Shown here: piece after piece, positions 20,387 to 30,169 of the stretch | Numbering within the stretch: the stretch's first letter is position 1 | Layout: each line of letters starts with the position of its first letter | Origin: an uncultured Methylococcaceae bacterium | GTDB lineage: Bacteria; Pseudomonadota; Gammaproteobacteria; Methylococcales; Methylomonadaceae | DNA length: 64,000 nt | Reading direction: 5' to 3' | NCBI GenBank assembly: GCA_903928685.1 | Contig: CAIYRS010000021.1 | Location: forward strand, 1-64,000 | Position numbers and translations under genes: made by a program | Notes under the pieces: generated by a model | Databases searched by the model: none | What the model was told of the DNA's origin: nothing | What the model saw: only the letters and a program-made list of their open reading frames with translations

Positions 20387-21595
20387 GTGGAGCAAACAGT
20401 GCAGGAAGATGTATTAGCAAACCTTTTACGAGGGACTGATGAGGTTTTGGTTGAGCAGGAATTGGTCAAAAAATTGGCGGAAAATCGGCCTTTACGGATT
20501 AAAGCGGGTTTTGATCCCACCGCGCCTGACCTGCATCTGGGGCATACCGTCCTTATTAATAAGCTAAAACAATTTCAGGATGCAGGCCATGAGGTGCTAT
20601 TCCTGATTGGCGATTTCACTGGCATGATCGGTGACCCCACTGGCAAAAACGCTACCCGTAAACCCTTAAGCCGCGAAGATGTGCTGGCGAATGCGGAAAC
20701 TTACCAAAGCCAGATTTTTAAAATCCTTGACCCTGAAAAAACCCAAGTGATGTTCAATTCCACTTGGATGAACGCCATGTCGCCTGCGGATTTAATCCAA
20801 ATTGCCGCCAAACATACCGTCGCGCGGATGTTGGAACGCGATGATTTCAGCAAACGTTTTAAAGGCGGACAGCCTATCGCCATCCATGAATTCTTATACC
20901 CGCTGATTCAAGGTTATGATTCGGTTGCCATGCGCGCGGATGTAGAGTTGGGCGGTACCGACCAAAAATTCAATCTATTGGTTGGACGGCAATTGCAAGA
21001 AGTGTATGGGCAAAAACCGCAAGTGGTTATCACCATGCCGATTTTGGAAGGCTTGGACGGCGTGCAAAAAATGTCCAAATCGCTAAATAATTACGTCGGT
21101 ATCGCCGATGCGCCGGATGATATGTTCGGCAAGTTGATGTCTATTTCTGACGAGTTAATGTGGCGTTATTTTGAATTGTTAAGCTTCCGCCCTATGAGTG
21201 AAATCAAGCAATGGCGGCAAGAATGCGAACAAGGCGCTAATCCGCGCAATTACAAAGTCAAATTGGCGCAAGAAATTATCGAGCGTTTCCATACTGCCCA
21301 AGCCGCTGAAAAAGCCTTGGAAAATTTCGAAGCACGTTTCCAACGCGGTGCATTACCGGATGACATCACCGAAATTAGCCTGCCTGCTGAAGGTGGCGGT
21401 TATGCCATCACCAAGCTGTTAAAAGATGCTGGGCTAACTGATAGTACCTCGGAAGCCATGCGGATGATTAACCAAGGTGCGGCAAAAATTGACGGCGAAA
21501 AAATCACGGATACTAAATTGGAAATGCCAGTCGGCAGCTCGCATGTTTACCAAGTTGGAAAACGCAAATTTGCTAAGGTTACTATCACCGCTTAG
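20387..21595 (+). CDS. tyrS: Tyrosyl-tRNA synthetase
   Basis: [30 protein letters not shown] and C-terminal S4 domain. Confidence 0.96.
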   Translation: MEQTVQEDVLANLLRGTDEVLVEQELVKKLAENRPLRIKAGFDPTAPDLHLGHTVLINKLKQFQDAGHEVLFLIGDFTGMIGDPTGKNATRKPLSREDVLANAETYQSQIFKILDPEKTQVMFNSTWMNAMSPADLIQIAAKHTVARMLERDDFSKRFKGGQPIAIHEFLYPLIQGYDSVAMRADVELGGTDQKFNLLVGRQLQEVYGQKPQVVITMPILEGLDGVQKMSKSLNNYVGIADAPDDMFGKLMSISDELMWRYFELLSFRPMSEIKQWRQECEQGANPRNYKVKLAQEIIERFHTAQAAEKALENFEARFQRGALPDDITEISLPAEGGGYAITKLLKDAGLTDSTSEAMRMINQGAAKIDGEKITDTKLEMPVGSSHVYQVGKRKFAKVTITA

Positions 21596-21728
21596 TCACA
21601 AATGTCGGGTTACGCTGTCACTAACCCGACCTACGCAACTTTAAATACCCTTAATGCGTTAAATGACGTATATCGGACAGCCATTGTCTTTCTTTAAAGT
21701 GGTTTCCACTTATAAGGAGTTGCCTGTC

Positions 21729-22313
21729 ATGAATACCCAAAGATTTTGGACTAAACCGTTATCGCGATTAAATTGGCTGCTTGGTAGTTTTGCCTTAAGC
21801 GCTTGGACGCTAGCTGTCGCCGATTTGGGCCAACATCACCCTGCCGATAAAATCGAAATAAGCAGTATTGTCTTCTCTATAGCTGCCGAAAGCAGCCAGC
21901 AATTTGGTGTTACCTTGTCTGAACAAGTGCTAGCAGCACAAATCAGCCATACGCTGGCGGCTTGGCATTATCCGGTGAATACCACCGCAAACAATCGCAC
22001 GTCGCATCGGCTACAAGCGGTAATCGGGGCGATGCACTCCGATGCCACGCCGCTTAATTTTTTGTTTGGCAGCGATTTTCAAAGCGCACAAGTCATCCCG
22101 ATTAGCTGCCAGTTAACCAACCCAGGCTCATCAAAACCTTTGGCAAAATTCCAAACCAGCGTGGTTGCCAGTGATTGGCAAAATACCTCTGTTGCAGCGA
22201 ATGCCGACGTTATCACCGCTAAACTCAGTGATGCGGTAAGTTCTGTGTGTTTCAATATGTTGGATAAACTAGCCTTATCCAACACCATTGCACTAACAGC
22301 CACCAACGAATGA
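21729..22313 (+). CDS. Hypothetical secreted/periplasmic protein
   Basis: Signal-peptide-like N-terminus LLGSFALSAWTLAVA; ATGA overlap with the downstream sensor kinase; ORF opens at 21663, ATG at 21729 preferred. Confidence 0.6.
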   Translation: MNTQRFWTKPLSRLNWLLGSFALSAWTLAVADLGQHHPADKIEISSIVFSIAAESSQQFGVTLSEQVLAAQISHTLAAWHYPVNTTANNRTSHRLQAVIGAMHSDATPLNFLFGSDFQSAQVIPISCQLTNPGSSKPLAKFQTSVVASDWQNTSVAANADVITAKLSDAVSSVCFNMLDKLALSNTIALTATNE

Positions 22314-25300
22314 GAAACAACCTTTACCAAAACATTGCCAAGGTACGCCGCGATTACAACTCGTGGGTTGCCAATGAAATGTTGGAAGATTACGCCTTAC
22401 GGTTTGCCCCCAGAAGTTTTCGCAAATGGACGGAATTTCAAGTCGCCAACACCGCATTTGGCTCAACATCTTTTTTAGTGCTGGAAGCTATTGGCGGTTT
22501 TTTAACGGTCAATTACGGTTTCACCAATGCCTTTTGGGCAATCTTAGCCGTGGGTTTGGTGATTTTTATTATCAGTACGCCAGTCAGTTATTACGCCGCC
22601 CGTTACAACATCGATATTGACCTACTCACCCGCAGCGCTGGGTTTGGTTATCTTGGCTCCACCGTCACCTCCTTAATTTACGCGTCTTTCACCTTCACGC
22701 TGTTTGCGCTGGAGGCCTCGATTATGTCCTTGGCTTTGGAATTGTATTTCCATATCCCAATAGCCACCGCCCACATCATCAGCGCCATCATCGTTATCCC
22801 CTTAGTCACTTTCGGCATCACCACCATTAGCCGTATGCAACTGTGGACGCAGCCGTTATGGTTGTTACTGCTGATTACTCCGTATATTGCCGTGGTGCAA
22901 TACGAACCCGACGCCCTACTCACTTTGGAAAGTTATTTTTGGATAGCTGGGAGCGGTCAAGGCTTTAATTTGCTGATGTTTGGCAGTGCCACCACCATTG
23001 CCGCCTCGATGGTGGCGCAAATCGGTGAGCAAGTGGATTTTCTGCGTTTTATGCCGGAAAAAACCGCTAAAAACAGTCGGCGGTGGTGGTTTGCGGTGCT
23101 TGCCGCAGGGCCAGGCTGGATTATTTTTGGTATGGCAAGACAATTGGCAGGCGCATTACTGGCGCATTTAGCAATCCGTCACGGCATCCCCGCCGAACAC
23201 GCCCACGAACCCACGCAAATGTATCTGATTGCCTATAACCAATTGCTGGATAACCCACAATTGGCCTTAGCCATCACCACTTTATTTGTCGTGCTTAGCC
23301 AAGTTAAGATTAATGTCACCAACGCCTATGCTGGCTCGCTGGCTTGGTCGAATTTTTTCTCGCGCATTACCCATAGCCATCCTGGGCGGGTTATCTGGTT
23401 GTTATTTAATGTCTTAATCGCGCTGTTGCTGATGGAATTTGGCGTTTTTAACGCCTTGGAAAAAGTGCTGGGGCTATTTTCCAATATGTCCATCGCGTGG
23501 ATTAGCGCGGTGGCGGCAGATTTAATGATTAACAAACCCTTCGGATTAAGCCCCAATTTAATCGAATTTAAACGCGCTTACCTGCCCGATTTAAATCCCG
23601 TCGGCATGATTGCCACCTTGTGCGCCTCGCTCTTGGGTACCTTGGCGTATATCGGCGCATTTGGCGAATACGCCCAGGCTTTCTCGGCGCTTATTTCCTT
23701 ATCAGTCGCATTTATCCTTGTTCCCAGTATCGCCTTTGCCACCCGTGGCAGACATTATTTAGCCCGCGATCGCGTCATCAACAATCAGCAATCGCACAGC
23801 ACTTGCGTGATTTGTGAGAATAATTTTGAGCAGGAAGATATTGCCTTTTGCCCCGCTTATGACGGCAGCATCTGCTCGTTATGCTGCACCTTGGATGCCC
23901 GTTGCCTTGATGCTTGTAAACCCGGTTCTAGGCTGGATGATTATCTGGAAATAGTTGCCAGTCGCTTTATGCCAAAAGCCATGCTGATGACGGTAAAACT
24001 ACGGTTATTGCGGTTTTTTTTACTGTTTATGTTTCTGTCGATACTGACCAGTATTTTTATCGGCATCATTTATTACCAAGATTTATTGGCGGCGGAAAAA
24101 TACTTACCGTCCTTTAATTTGTTGCTGGGCAATTTCATCAAAATTTATGCGTCATTACTGGTATTTATCGGCTTATGCACTTGGTGGTTAATTTTAAATG
24201 ATGAAAGTCGCCGCGTGGCCCATGAAGAAACCGCCAAGCAAACGCAATTGTTGTTGATGGAAATCGACGAACACGAAAAAACCGACGGCAAATTACAGCA
24301 AGCTATGGAAATGGCTGATTCTGCCAACACCGCCAAAAGCCGTTTTTTAAGCAGCATGAGCCATGAAATCCGCTCGCCACTGAACAGCATTGTTGGTTAC
24401 GCCCATATCCTCAATAACGATCCCACCATCCCCGAACACCGCAGGCAAGCGGTGGAAACCTTAAAACGCAGCGGCGAGCATTTATCGGCATTAATTGAAG
24501 ATATTTTGGATATTGCCCGTATTGAAGCGCGTAAATTTGAGATTAAAAGCGAGCCAATTAACTTCGCCAATTTTCTAGGCCATTTGGTGTTTATCTTCAA
24601 AGCGCAAGCCGAAGACAAAGGCTTGGCGTTCCATTGTTATTTTGCCAATAACCTGCCGCAACGGGTGCGTGGCGATGAAAAACGCGTTGGGCAAATCCTT
24701 ATCAACCTGCTGGGCAATGCCATTAAATTCACCCATGCGGGCGAAATTAGCTTCCGCATCAGTTACAGCGGCGGTGTGGCTAATTTTCAGATTAGCGATA
24801 CGGGCATCGGCATTGAGGAAGAAAAACTTCAAGCCATATTCCAGCCATTTACCCGCCTGCATTCGCCCACAGGTAACGCCAATATCGGCAGCGGTTTGGG
24901 TTTAACCATCAGCAAAGTGCTAGTGGAAATTATGGGCGGCGAGTTGACGGTAAAAAGCGAGGTCGGTCAAGGCTCTAGTTTTACGGTACGCCTACTTCTG
25001 CCCAGCTTGCCGACAGAAACAGCAGCCCCGGATGTGCCGCAACAAATCATTGGTTACCAAGGGCGCAGAAAAAAACTCTTGGTTGTGGATGACCAAAGCG
25101 ACCATCGCCAAGTTATCTTGGCAATTTTGGAACCGCTGGGGTTTTATTTGGAAGAAGCCTGTTCTGGCGAGGATTGTTTAAGCAAAATTGCCAGCATAAA
25201 TCCGGATTTGGTTTTGCTGGATTTATCCATGTCTGGCATTACTGGCATTGAAACCGCGCAACAGCTACGCCAAAACGATTACAGCATGCCTATCATGGTA

Positions 25301-25669
25301 CTCAGTGCCAATGCTTACCCATCTGATCGGCTTGCTGCTATTAATGCAGGTTGTAATGACTTTTTAGCCAAACCCATACCCGTCGATGAGTTATTGCAAA
25401 AACTGCAATTGCATTTAGGCTTAGTCTGGCTATCCGAAGAACAAAAAAACCCCAATATCAGCAATAGCACCGATTCACTTGCCCTACCCCCACAAGCGGT
25501 CATAGACGATCTAATCCGCTTTGTGCGTATCGGCGATATACTCGGCTTAAATAGACACATTGACCAATTAAGCAAACAGGCGCCTGAATATCAAAATTTC
25601 CTTATTAAAATCAAAAAGCTATCTAGCGAATTTCGGATTGGCGAAATCCGGAAGCTATTACAGATGTAA
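22310..25669 (+). CDS. NCS1-type purine/cytosine permease-like domain fused to hybrid histidine kinase (HisKA-HATPase-REC)
   Basis: Multi-TM N-terminus (FRKWTEFQVANTAFGSTSFLVLEAIGGFL); Cys-rich CVICENNFEQEDIAFCPAYDGSICSLCCTLDARCLDAC; SSMSHEIRSPLNSIVG; ISDTGIGI; GSGLGLTIS; REC DLVLLDLSMSGITG. Confidence 0.85.
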   Translation: MRNNLYQNIAKVRRDYNSWVANEMLEDYALRFAPRSFRKWTEFQVANTAFGSTSFLVLEAIGGFLTVNYGFTNAFWAILAVGLVIFIISTPVSYYAARYNIDIDLLTRSAGFGYLGSTVTSLIYASFTFTLFALEASIMSLALELYFHIPIATAHIISAIIVIPLVTFGITTISRMQLWTQPLWLLLLITPYIAVVQYEPDALLTLESYFWIAGSGQGFNLLMFGSATTIAASMVAQIGEQVDFLRFMPEKTAKNSRRWWFAVLAAGPGWIIFGMARQLAGALLAHLAIRHGIPAEHAHEPTQMYLIAYNQLLDNPQLALAITTLFVVLSQVKINVTNAYAGSLAWSNFFSRITHSHPGRVIWLLFNVLIALLLMEFGVFNALEKVLGLFSNMSIAWISAVAADLMINKPFGLSPNLIEFKRAYLPDLNPVGMIATLCASLLGTLAYIGAFGEYAQAFSALISLSVAFILVPSIAFATRGRHYLARDRVINNQQSHSTCVICENNFEQEDIAFCPAYDGSICSLCCTLDARCLDACKPGSRLDDYLEIVASRFMPKAMLMTVKLRLLRFFLLFMFLSILTSIFIGIIYYQDLLAAEKYLPSFNLLLGNFIKIYASLLVFIGLCTWWLILNDESRRVAHEETAKQTQLLLMEIDEHEKTDGKLQQAMEMADSANTAKSRFLSSMSHEIRSPLNSIVGYAHILNNDPTIPEHRRQAVETLKRSGEHLSALIEDILDIARIEARKFEIKSEPINFANFLGHLVFIFKAQAEDKGLAFHCYFANNLPQRVRGDEKRVGQILINLLGNAIKFTHAGEISFRISYSGGVANFQISDTGIGIEEEKLQAIFQPFTRLHSPTGNANIGSGLGLTISKVLVEIMGGELTVKSEVGQGSSFTVRLLLPSLPTETAAPDVPQQIIGYQGRRKKLLVVDDQSDHRQVILAILEPLGFYLEEACSGEDCLSKIASINPDLVLLDLSMSGITGIETAQQLRQNDYSMPIMVLSANAYPSDRLAAINAGCNDFLAKPIPVDELLQKLQLHLGLVWLSEEQKNPNISNSTDSLALPPQAVIDDLIRFVRIGDILGLNRHIDQLSKQAPEYQNFLIKIKKLSSEFRIGEIRKLLQM

Positions 25670-25711
25670 AAAATAACAATTTATAATCAATAGCTTAGGT
25701 ATATCTTCCGA

Positions 25712-26656
25712 ATGACTACTAATTTTAACAGTAATGGCACAGTAATGATTGTGGATGACACCCCAGGCAATCTGGCGTTGTTGTCTGACACCCTTTCAGA
25801 AGCCAATTATCGGGTATTGGTTGCTACTGATGGCTTGTCCGCCATCGAGCAAATGCACTATTTAAAACCGGACATCATCCTATTAGACGTAATGATGCCG
25901 GGCATTGACGGCTTTGAAACCTGCAATCGCCTTAAATCCGACCCGGATACCGCGCATATTCCAGTGTTATTTATGACGGGTTTAAGCGAATTGGATGATT
26001 TGCTGCGTGGCTTTGGCGAAGGCGCACAAGATTATATTGTTAAACCGATACGCCCACCGGAAGTGCTTGCCCGTATTGAAGTGCATTTAAGCCAATCACG
26101 GACGTTTAAACGGGTAGAAAACGCGCTACAACTTAGCGATTTTTCTGCCCTTAGTATTGATGGCTCAGCGCGGATTGTGTGGTCTACGCCGACTGCAAAA
26201 CAATGGCTGACGGAATTCAAGCAACAACATGGATCAGTAATAAGCAATGAAGCGGAAGACAGCCTGCCTGACTTGATCGCCGATTGGGCAAAATTAGCAA
26301 TATCGGCAATAAATCAGCCAGAGCAAGCCAATTATGCCGACTTTTCCTCTAGCAACGGCTTTTCGGTAAAAATGGATATGAGTACCCATGCGGGGGAATA
26401 TTTACTGCTTTTGCAAAAAACCGCTGGCGATTGGGATTTGCAATCCTTGCGTGATTCCTTGGGATTGACTTTCCGCGAAGCAGAAATTCTGATGTGGATA
26501 TCCAGAGGTAAAACCAATAAAGAAATCGGTATGATTCTGGGCAATAGCCCTAGAACCATCAACAAGCATTTGGAACATATTTTTGAAAAACTGGGCGTAG
26601 TAACCCGCGCCGCAGCGGTCACTATGGTATTGCAACAACGTGTTGGTAATGCTTAA
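25712..26656 (+). CDS. Response regulator with REC domain and LuxR-type HTH
   Basis: DIILLDVMMPGIDGFETC; GLTFREAEILMWISRGKTNKEIGMILGNSPRTINKHLEHIFEKLGV. Confidence 0.93.
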   Translation: MTTNFNSNGTVMIVDDTPGNLALLSDTLSEANYRVLVATDGLSAIEQMHYLKPDIILLDVMMPGIDGFETCNRLKSDPDTAHIPVLFMTGLSELDDLLRGFGEGAQDYIVKPIRPPEVLARIEVHLSQSRTFKRVENALQLSDFSALSIDGSARIVWSTPTAKQWLTEFKQQHGSVISNEAEDSLPDLIADWAKLAISAINQPEQANYADFSSSNGFSVKMDMSTHAGEYLLLLQKTAGDWDLQSLRDSLGLTFREAEILMWISRGKTNKEIGMILGNSPRTINKHLEHIFEKLGVVTRAAAVTMVLQQRVGNA

Positions 26657-26733
26657 ACGCTAACGGATTATTTTTATAACCCTGCGTTCTCTATCGCTTT
26701 ATCGTATAAATTTCCGCCACTATTTCTAGCGAA

Positions 26734-26763
26734 TTGGAGTGAAAAACATGTTTTTCACTCCAA
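26734..26763. repeat. Variant palindrome TTGGAGTGAAAAACATGTTTTTCACTCCAA
   Basis: 30-bp self-complementary, compensated variant of the AGTCCAAAACATGTTTTGGACT family. Confidence 0.95.
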
Positions 26764-26931
26764 CAAACCGCAATCTTGCCGACATCCAAAACCTATCCTA
26801 TCCGCCTGATAACACCTCATCTGCACACTAGAGATATTTTCGGATTTTAGCGCGAAACATCGCAAGCATCCTGCCCGCTACATACCATCAAGACATCCAC
26901 CGCCAAAATCCGAAAACCTGACTGTTAAGCG

Positions 26932-26937
26932 TATAAT
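26932..26937 (+). promoter_or_regulatory. Possible -10 box (TATAAT) upstream of the YqhA-like gene
   Basis: gcgTATAATgcc; no convincing -35 at standard spacing. Confidence 0.3.
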
Positions 26938-27017
26938 GCCTGATTTTTATCCACTGCCGTTACCCCCAGCATCCGTCTGGTTTAATTGGCTAGTATTGAT
27001 TTTAAAGGGTTATCACT

Positions 27018-27524
27018 ATGCGCTTAATACCGCAATTGGAATACACCATGGAACGCATCATGTATGCCAGCCGTTGGTTATTGGCACCGATTTATGTCGG
27101 CATGAGTTTGACGTTATTGGCTTTGTCCATTAAATTTTTTCAAGAACTGTTCTATTTTCTGCCACATATTCTTGATCTCAGCGATTCCAATTTGGTCTTG
27201 GCTTTTCTGAGCCTGATTGATTTGTCCTTAGTCGCTAATCTCATCGTTATTGTCATGTTCAGCGGTTATGAAAATTTTGTCTCGCGCTTGGATATAAGCC
27301 CGACCGCCGAAAAATTAGAATGGTTAGGCACGCATGATTACACCTCCCTTAAATTAAAAGTCGCTGCTTCCATTGTCGCCATTTCCTCCATTCATTTACT
27401 AAAAGTGTTTATGAATATTGAAGATACCGCCAATGAAAAAATCCTTTGGTATGTGGTAATACATTTAACGTTTGTATTATCGGCTTTCGCTATGGGTTAT
27501 CTGGACAAGCTCACCAAACATTAA
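27018..27524 (+). CDS. UPF0114/YqhA-family membrane protein (TIGR00645-like)
   Basis: [34 protein letters not shown] ... [10 protein letters not shown]; start may be at 27048. Confidence 0.85.
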   Translation: MRLIPQLEYTMERIMYASRWLLAPIYVGMSLTLLALSIKFFQELFYFLPHILDLSDSNLVLAFLSLIDLSLVANLIVIVMFSGYENFVSRLDISPTAEKLEWLGTHDYTSLKLKVAASIVAISSIHLLKVFMNIEDTANEKILWYVVIHLTFVLSAFAMGYLDKLTKH

Positions 27525-29155
27525 TGATGAAATTACTACTCTTAGGCACAGCCGCCTGCCATTTGTGCGAAGACGCTGAAGTTATCATCAGCCATTGCCA
27601 ACCATTACATCCGCAATTGCTGGTTGAACACATCGACATCGCCGAAGCAACCGAGTGGCAAGCCCGTTACGCTATCCGTATTCCCGTACTTTATCATCCA
27701 CCATCGCAACAAGAACTGGCTTGGCCGTTTAACCAAGCTGACGTCATCCACTTTATCGAAACCATAAACATGACCGAAAACTACCGTATTGAAAAAGACA
27801 GCATGGGCGAATTGAATGTGCCAGCCGATGCTTTGTATGGCGCACAAACCCAGCGTGCTATTGATAATTTCCCCATCAGCGGTTTAGCCATGCCGCCTGC
27901 GTTCATTAAAACCGTGGCCTTGATTAAAAAAACCGCCGCGCAAGTGAATATGCAATTGGGTGAGCAAGATACTGATACAGGCAATGCCGTAGTAGCCGCC
28001 GCCCAATTAGTCATCGATGGGCAACATGCCGAACAATTTCCTATTGACGTTTTTCAAACCGGTTCTGGCACCAGCACCAATATGAATGTCAACGAAGTCA
28101 TCGCGCACCTTGCTACAGAACTTTCAGGTAAAGCCGTTAGCGCGAATGATGATGTCAATCGTGGGCAAAGCAGCAACGATGTTATCCCGACTGCCATCCA
28201 TATCAGCGCCGCCATGCAATGCCATCAACAGTTATTGCCCGCTTTAGCGTATTTGGCTGAAACCTTGGAAAGCAAAGCGGCGGCCTTAGACGGCGTCACC
28301 AAAACTGGACGCACCCATTTAATGGATGCCATGCCAGTGCGGATGAGCCAGGAGCTGGGTGGTTGGGCATTGCAGATACGCAACGGCATCGCGCGGTTAA
28401 ATGCCAGCTTACCGAGAATTTATAAACTCGCCCAAGGCGGCACAGCGGTAGGCACGGGTATTAACGCACATCCTGAATTTGCCGCCCGTTTTGCACAGCT
28501 GTTATCCACAGAAACAGGCTTGCCGTTTGCGGTGAATGAATCTTTATTTGAAAGCTTAAGTTGCCAAGATGCTGTGGTGGAATTATCGGGGCAAATGAAA
28601 GTGATCGCCGTCAGCCTGATGAAAATCGCGAATGATTTGCGTTGGATGAACAGCGGCCCATTGGCTGGTTTAGGAGAAATTGAACTCCCTGCCCTGCAAC
28701 CTGGCAGCAGTATTATGCCGGGCAAGGTCAATCCGGTAATCCCTGAAGCCACGGCAATGGTCGCCGCGCAAGTGATTGGCAACGATGCCACTATCACCAT
28801 CGCCGGACAAAGCGGCTCTTTTCAGTTAAACGTGATGTTGCCTGTCATCGCTTACAACTGCCTGCAAAGTATTGAATTGCTGGCGAATGTCAGCCGTTTG
28901 TTGGCAGATAAAGCCATCGCTGGGTTTGTGGTTAGGCAAGATAATTTACAACAAGCTTTGGCGAAAAACCCTATCTTGGTAACCGCATTAAACCCGATTA
29001 TTGGTTATGCCAAAGCCGCAGAAGTGGCGAAAGCCGCCTACAAACAAGGCCGCCCGATTATTGACGTGGCAGCGGAGATGACTGAGTTAAGCGTTGCCGA
29101 ATTGGAGAAATTGCTGGAACCAGGTCAGTTGACCTGTGGTGGAATTAGCGGTTAA
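27524..29155 (+). CDS. fumC: Glutaredoxin-like (DUF836) domain read in frame into class II fumarate hydratase; fumC alone would be 27770-29155
   Basis: [21 protein letters not shown] ... FIETIN followed without stop by MTENYRIEKDSMGELNVPADALYGAQTQRAI ... GSSIMPGKVNPVIPEA. Confidence 0.85.
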   Translation: MMKLLLLGTAACHLCEDAEVIISHCQPLHPQLLVEHIDIAEATEWQARYAIRIPVLYHPPSQQELAWPFNQADVIHFIETINMTENYRIEKDSMGELNVPADALYGAQTQRAIDNFPISGLAMPPAFIKTVALIKKTAAQVNMQLGEQDTDTGNAVVAAAQLVIDGQHAEQFPIDVFQTGSGTSTNMNVNEVIAHLATELSGKAVSANDDVNRGQSSNDVIPTAIHISAAMQCHQQLLPALAYLAETLESKAAALDGVTKTGRTHLMDAMPVRMSQELGGWALQIRNGIARLNASLPRIYKLAQGGTAVGTGINAHPEFAARFAQLLSTETGLPFAVNESLFESLSCQDAVVELSGQMKVIAVSLMKIANDLRWMNSGPLAGLGEIELPALQPGSSIMPGKVNPVIPEATAMVAAQVIGNDATITIAGQSGSFQLNVMLPVIAYNCLQSIELLANVSRLLADKAIAGFVVRQDNLQQALAKNPILVTALNPIIGYAKAAEVAKAAYKQGRPIIDVAAEMTELSVAELEKLLEPGQLTCGGISG

Positions 29156-29218
29156 CGCTAGCTTGAATGACGGGATGCTGATGGATTTAGCATCCCAATT
29201 CGAAGGAAGTTTTATAGT

Positions 29219-29333
29219 TCCCACGCTCCAGCGTGGGAATTCATCCTACAACGCTCCAGCGTTGTTTGCTGGTGAAACGCAACGCTGGAGCGTTAGCGGC
29301 GGCATTCCCACGCTGGAGCATGGGAACGATAAG
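29219..29333. repeat. Inverted/direct repeats of the gttcccacgctccagcgtgggaa family
   Basis: gttcccacgctccagcgtgggaattcatcctacaacgctccagcgttg ... caacgctggagcgtt ... ttcccacgctggagcatgggaac. Confidence 0.85.
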
Positions 29334-29343
29334 TAACCGATCC

Positions 29344-29877
29344 TCACCTATCCAAATTAGCCTGCCACATTGCAAACCATTCCGTCAGTTCCCGCATCTC
29401 GCCCAACCCAGAGAGGCGGCGGTCGATGGTATCTTGATTTCCCCAAACCACTTCATCCAAACCACCTTCTGCTACTTGCGCTTGGATGTCTTTGCAGTAA
29501 AGCCCTTGGTCACGTTGGACGTAAAAGCCGTAAGTCCGGCAAGCTACCGGGCGGTGCTGGTAAACCCGACATGCGCCTGCTGATTGGTCTAGCAACGGAC
29601 AAACAATCGGCCTTGATTCTTGCAGGGACAACACCTGAATACCTTCACCAATTTGCTGTAATTGTTCCGCTGGCAATGCCGCTAAACCTTCCCGCAACAA
29701 ATCCCATTCTATAGCGGTAAGCTGAGGAATTTCAGCCAGCCGCCGACAGCAACCATCACAACCTAAACGACACAGCCAATCAGTTTGGTTTTTGCGAATG
29801 TCTGTAACCCGCGCTTCTATATCGCTATGAAGTTGGGTAAGTTTGCTGGCGTTATTATTCATGTCGGAACTCATCAT
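29344..29877 (-). CDS. YkgJ-like cysteine cluster protein
   Basis: WLCRLGCDGCCRRLAEIPQLT ... CPLLDQSAGACRVYQHRPVACRTYGF. Confidence 0.8.
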   Translation of the reverse strand: MMSSDMNNNASKLTQLHSDIEARVTDIRKNQTDWLCRLGCDGCCRRLAEIPQLTAIEWDLLREGLAALPAEQLQQIGEGIQVLSLQESRPIVCPLLDQSAGACRVYQHRPVACRTYGFYVQRDQGLYCKDIQAQVAEGGLDEVVWGNQDTIDRRLSGLGEMRELTEWFAMWQANLDR

Positions 29878-30025
29878 TCATGAAATACAGATCATCATAA
29901 AATTCAATAGGTTGTGTTAATTTTATAGTTCACACGCTCCGGCGTGGGAATTCATCGTCGAACGTTCCAGCGTTGTTTACTGGTGAAACGCAACGCTGGA
30001 GCGTGGGAACGATAGAAAGGCTTTA

Positions 30026-30155
30026 ATATTCATGTTATTACGATTATTTTTGCAGTGCACACCAATTGTAGGTCGGGTTAGCGATAGCGTAATCCGATGC
30101 ACTCAGCAGCAAAAATGTCGGGTTACGCTATCACTAACCCGACCTACTCACTCAT
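30026..30155. repeat. Composite dispersed repeat, copy 1 (paired with 56090-56215)
   Basis: aatattcatgt..tacgat..atttttgcagtg ... gtaggtcgggttagcgatagcgtaa ... tgtcgggttacgctatc.ctaacccgacctac. Confidence 0.8.
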
Positions 30156-30169
30156 ATTCAATCCATTGA

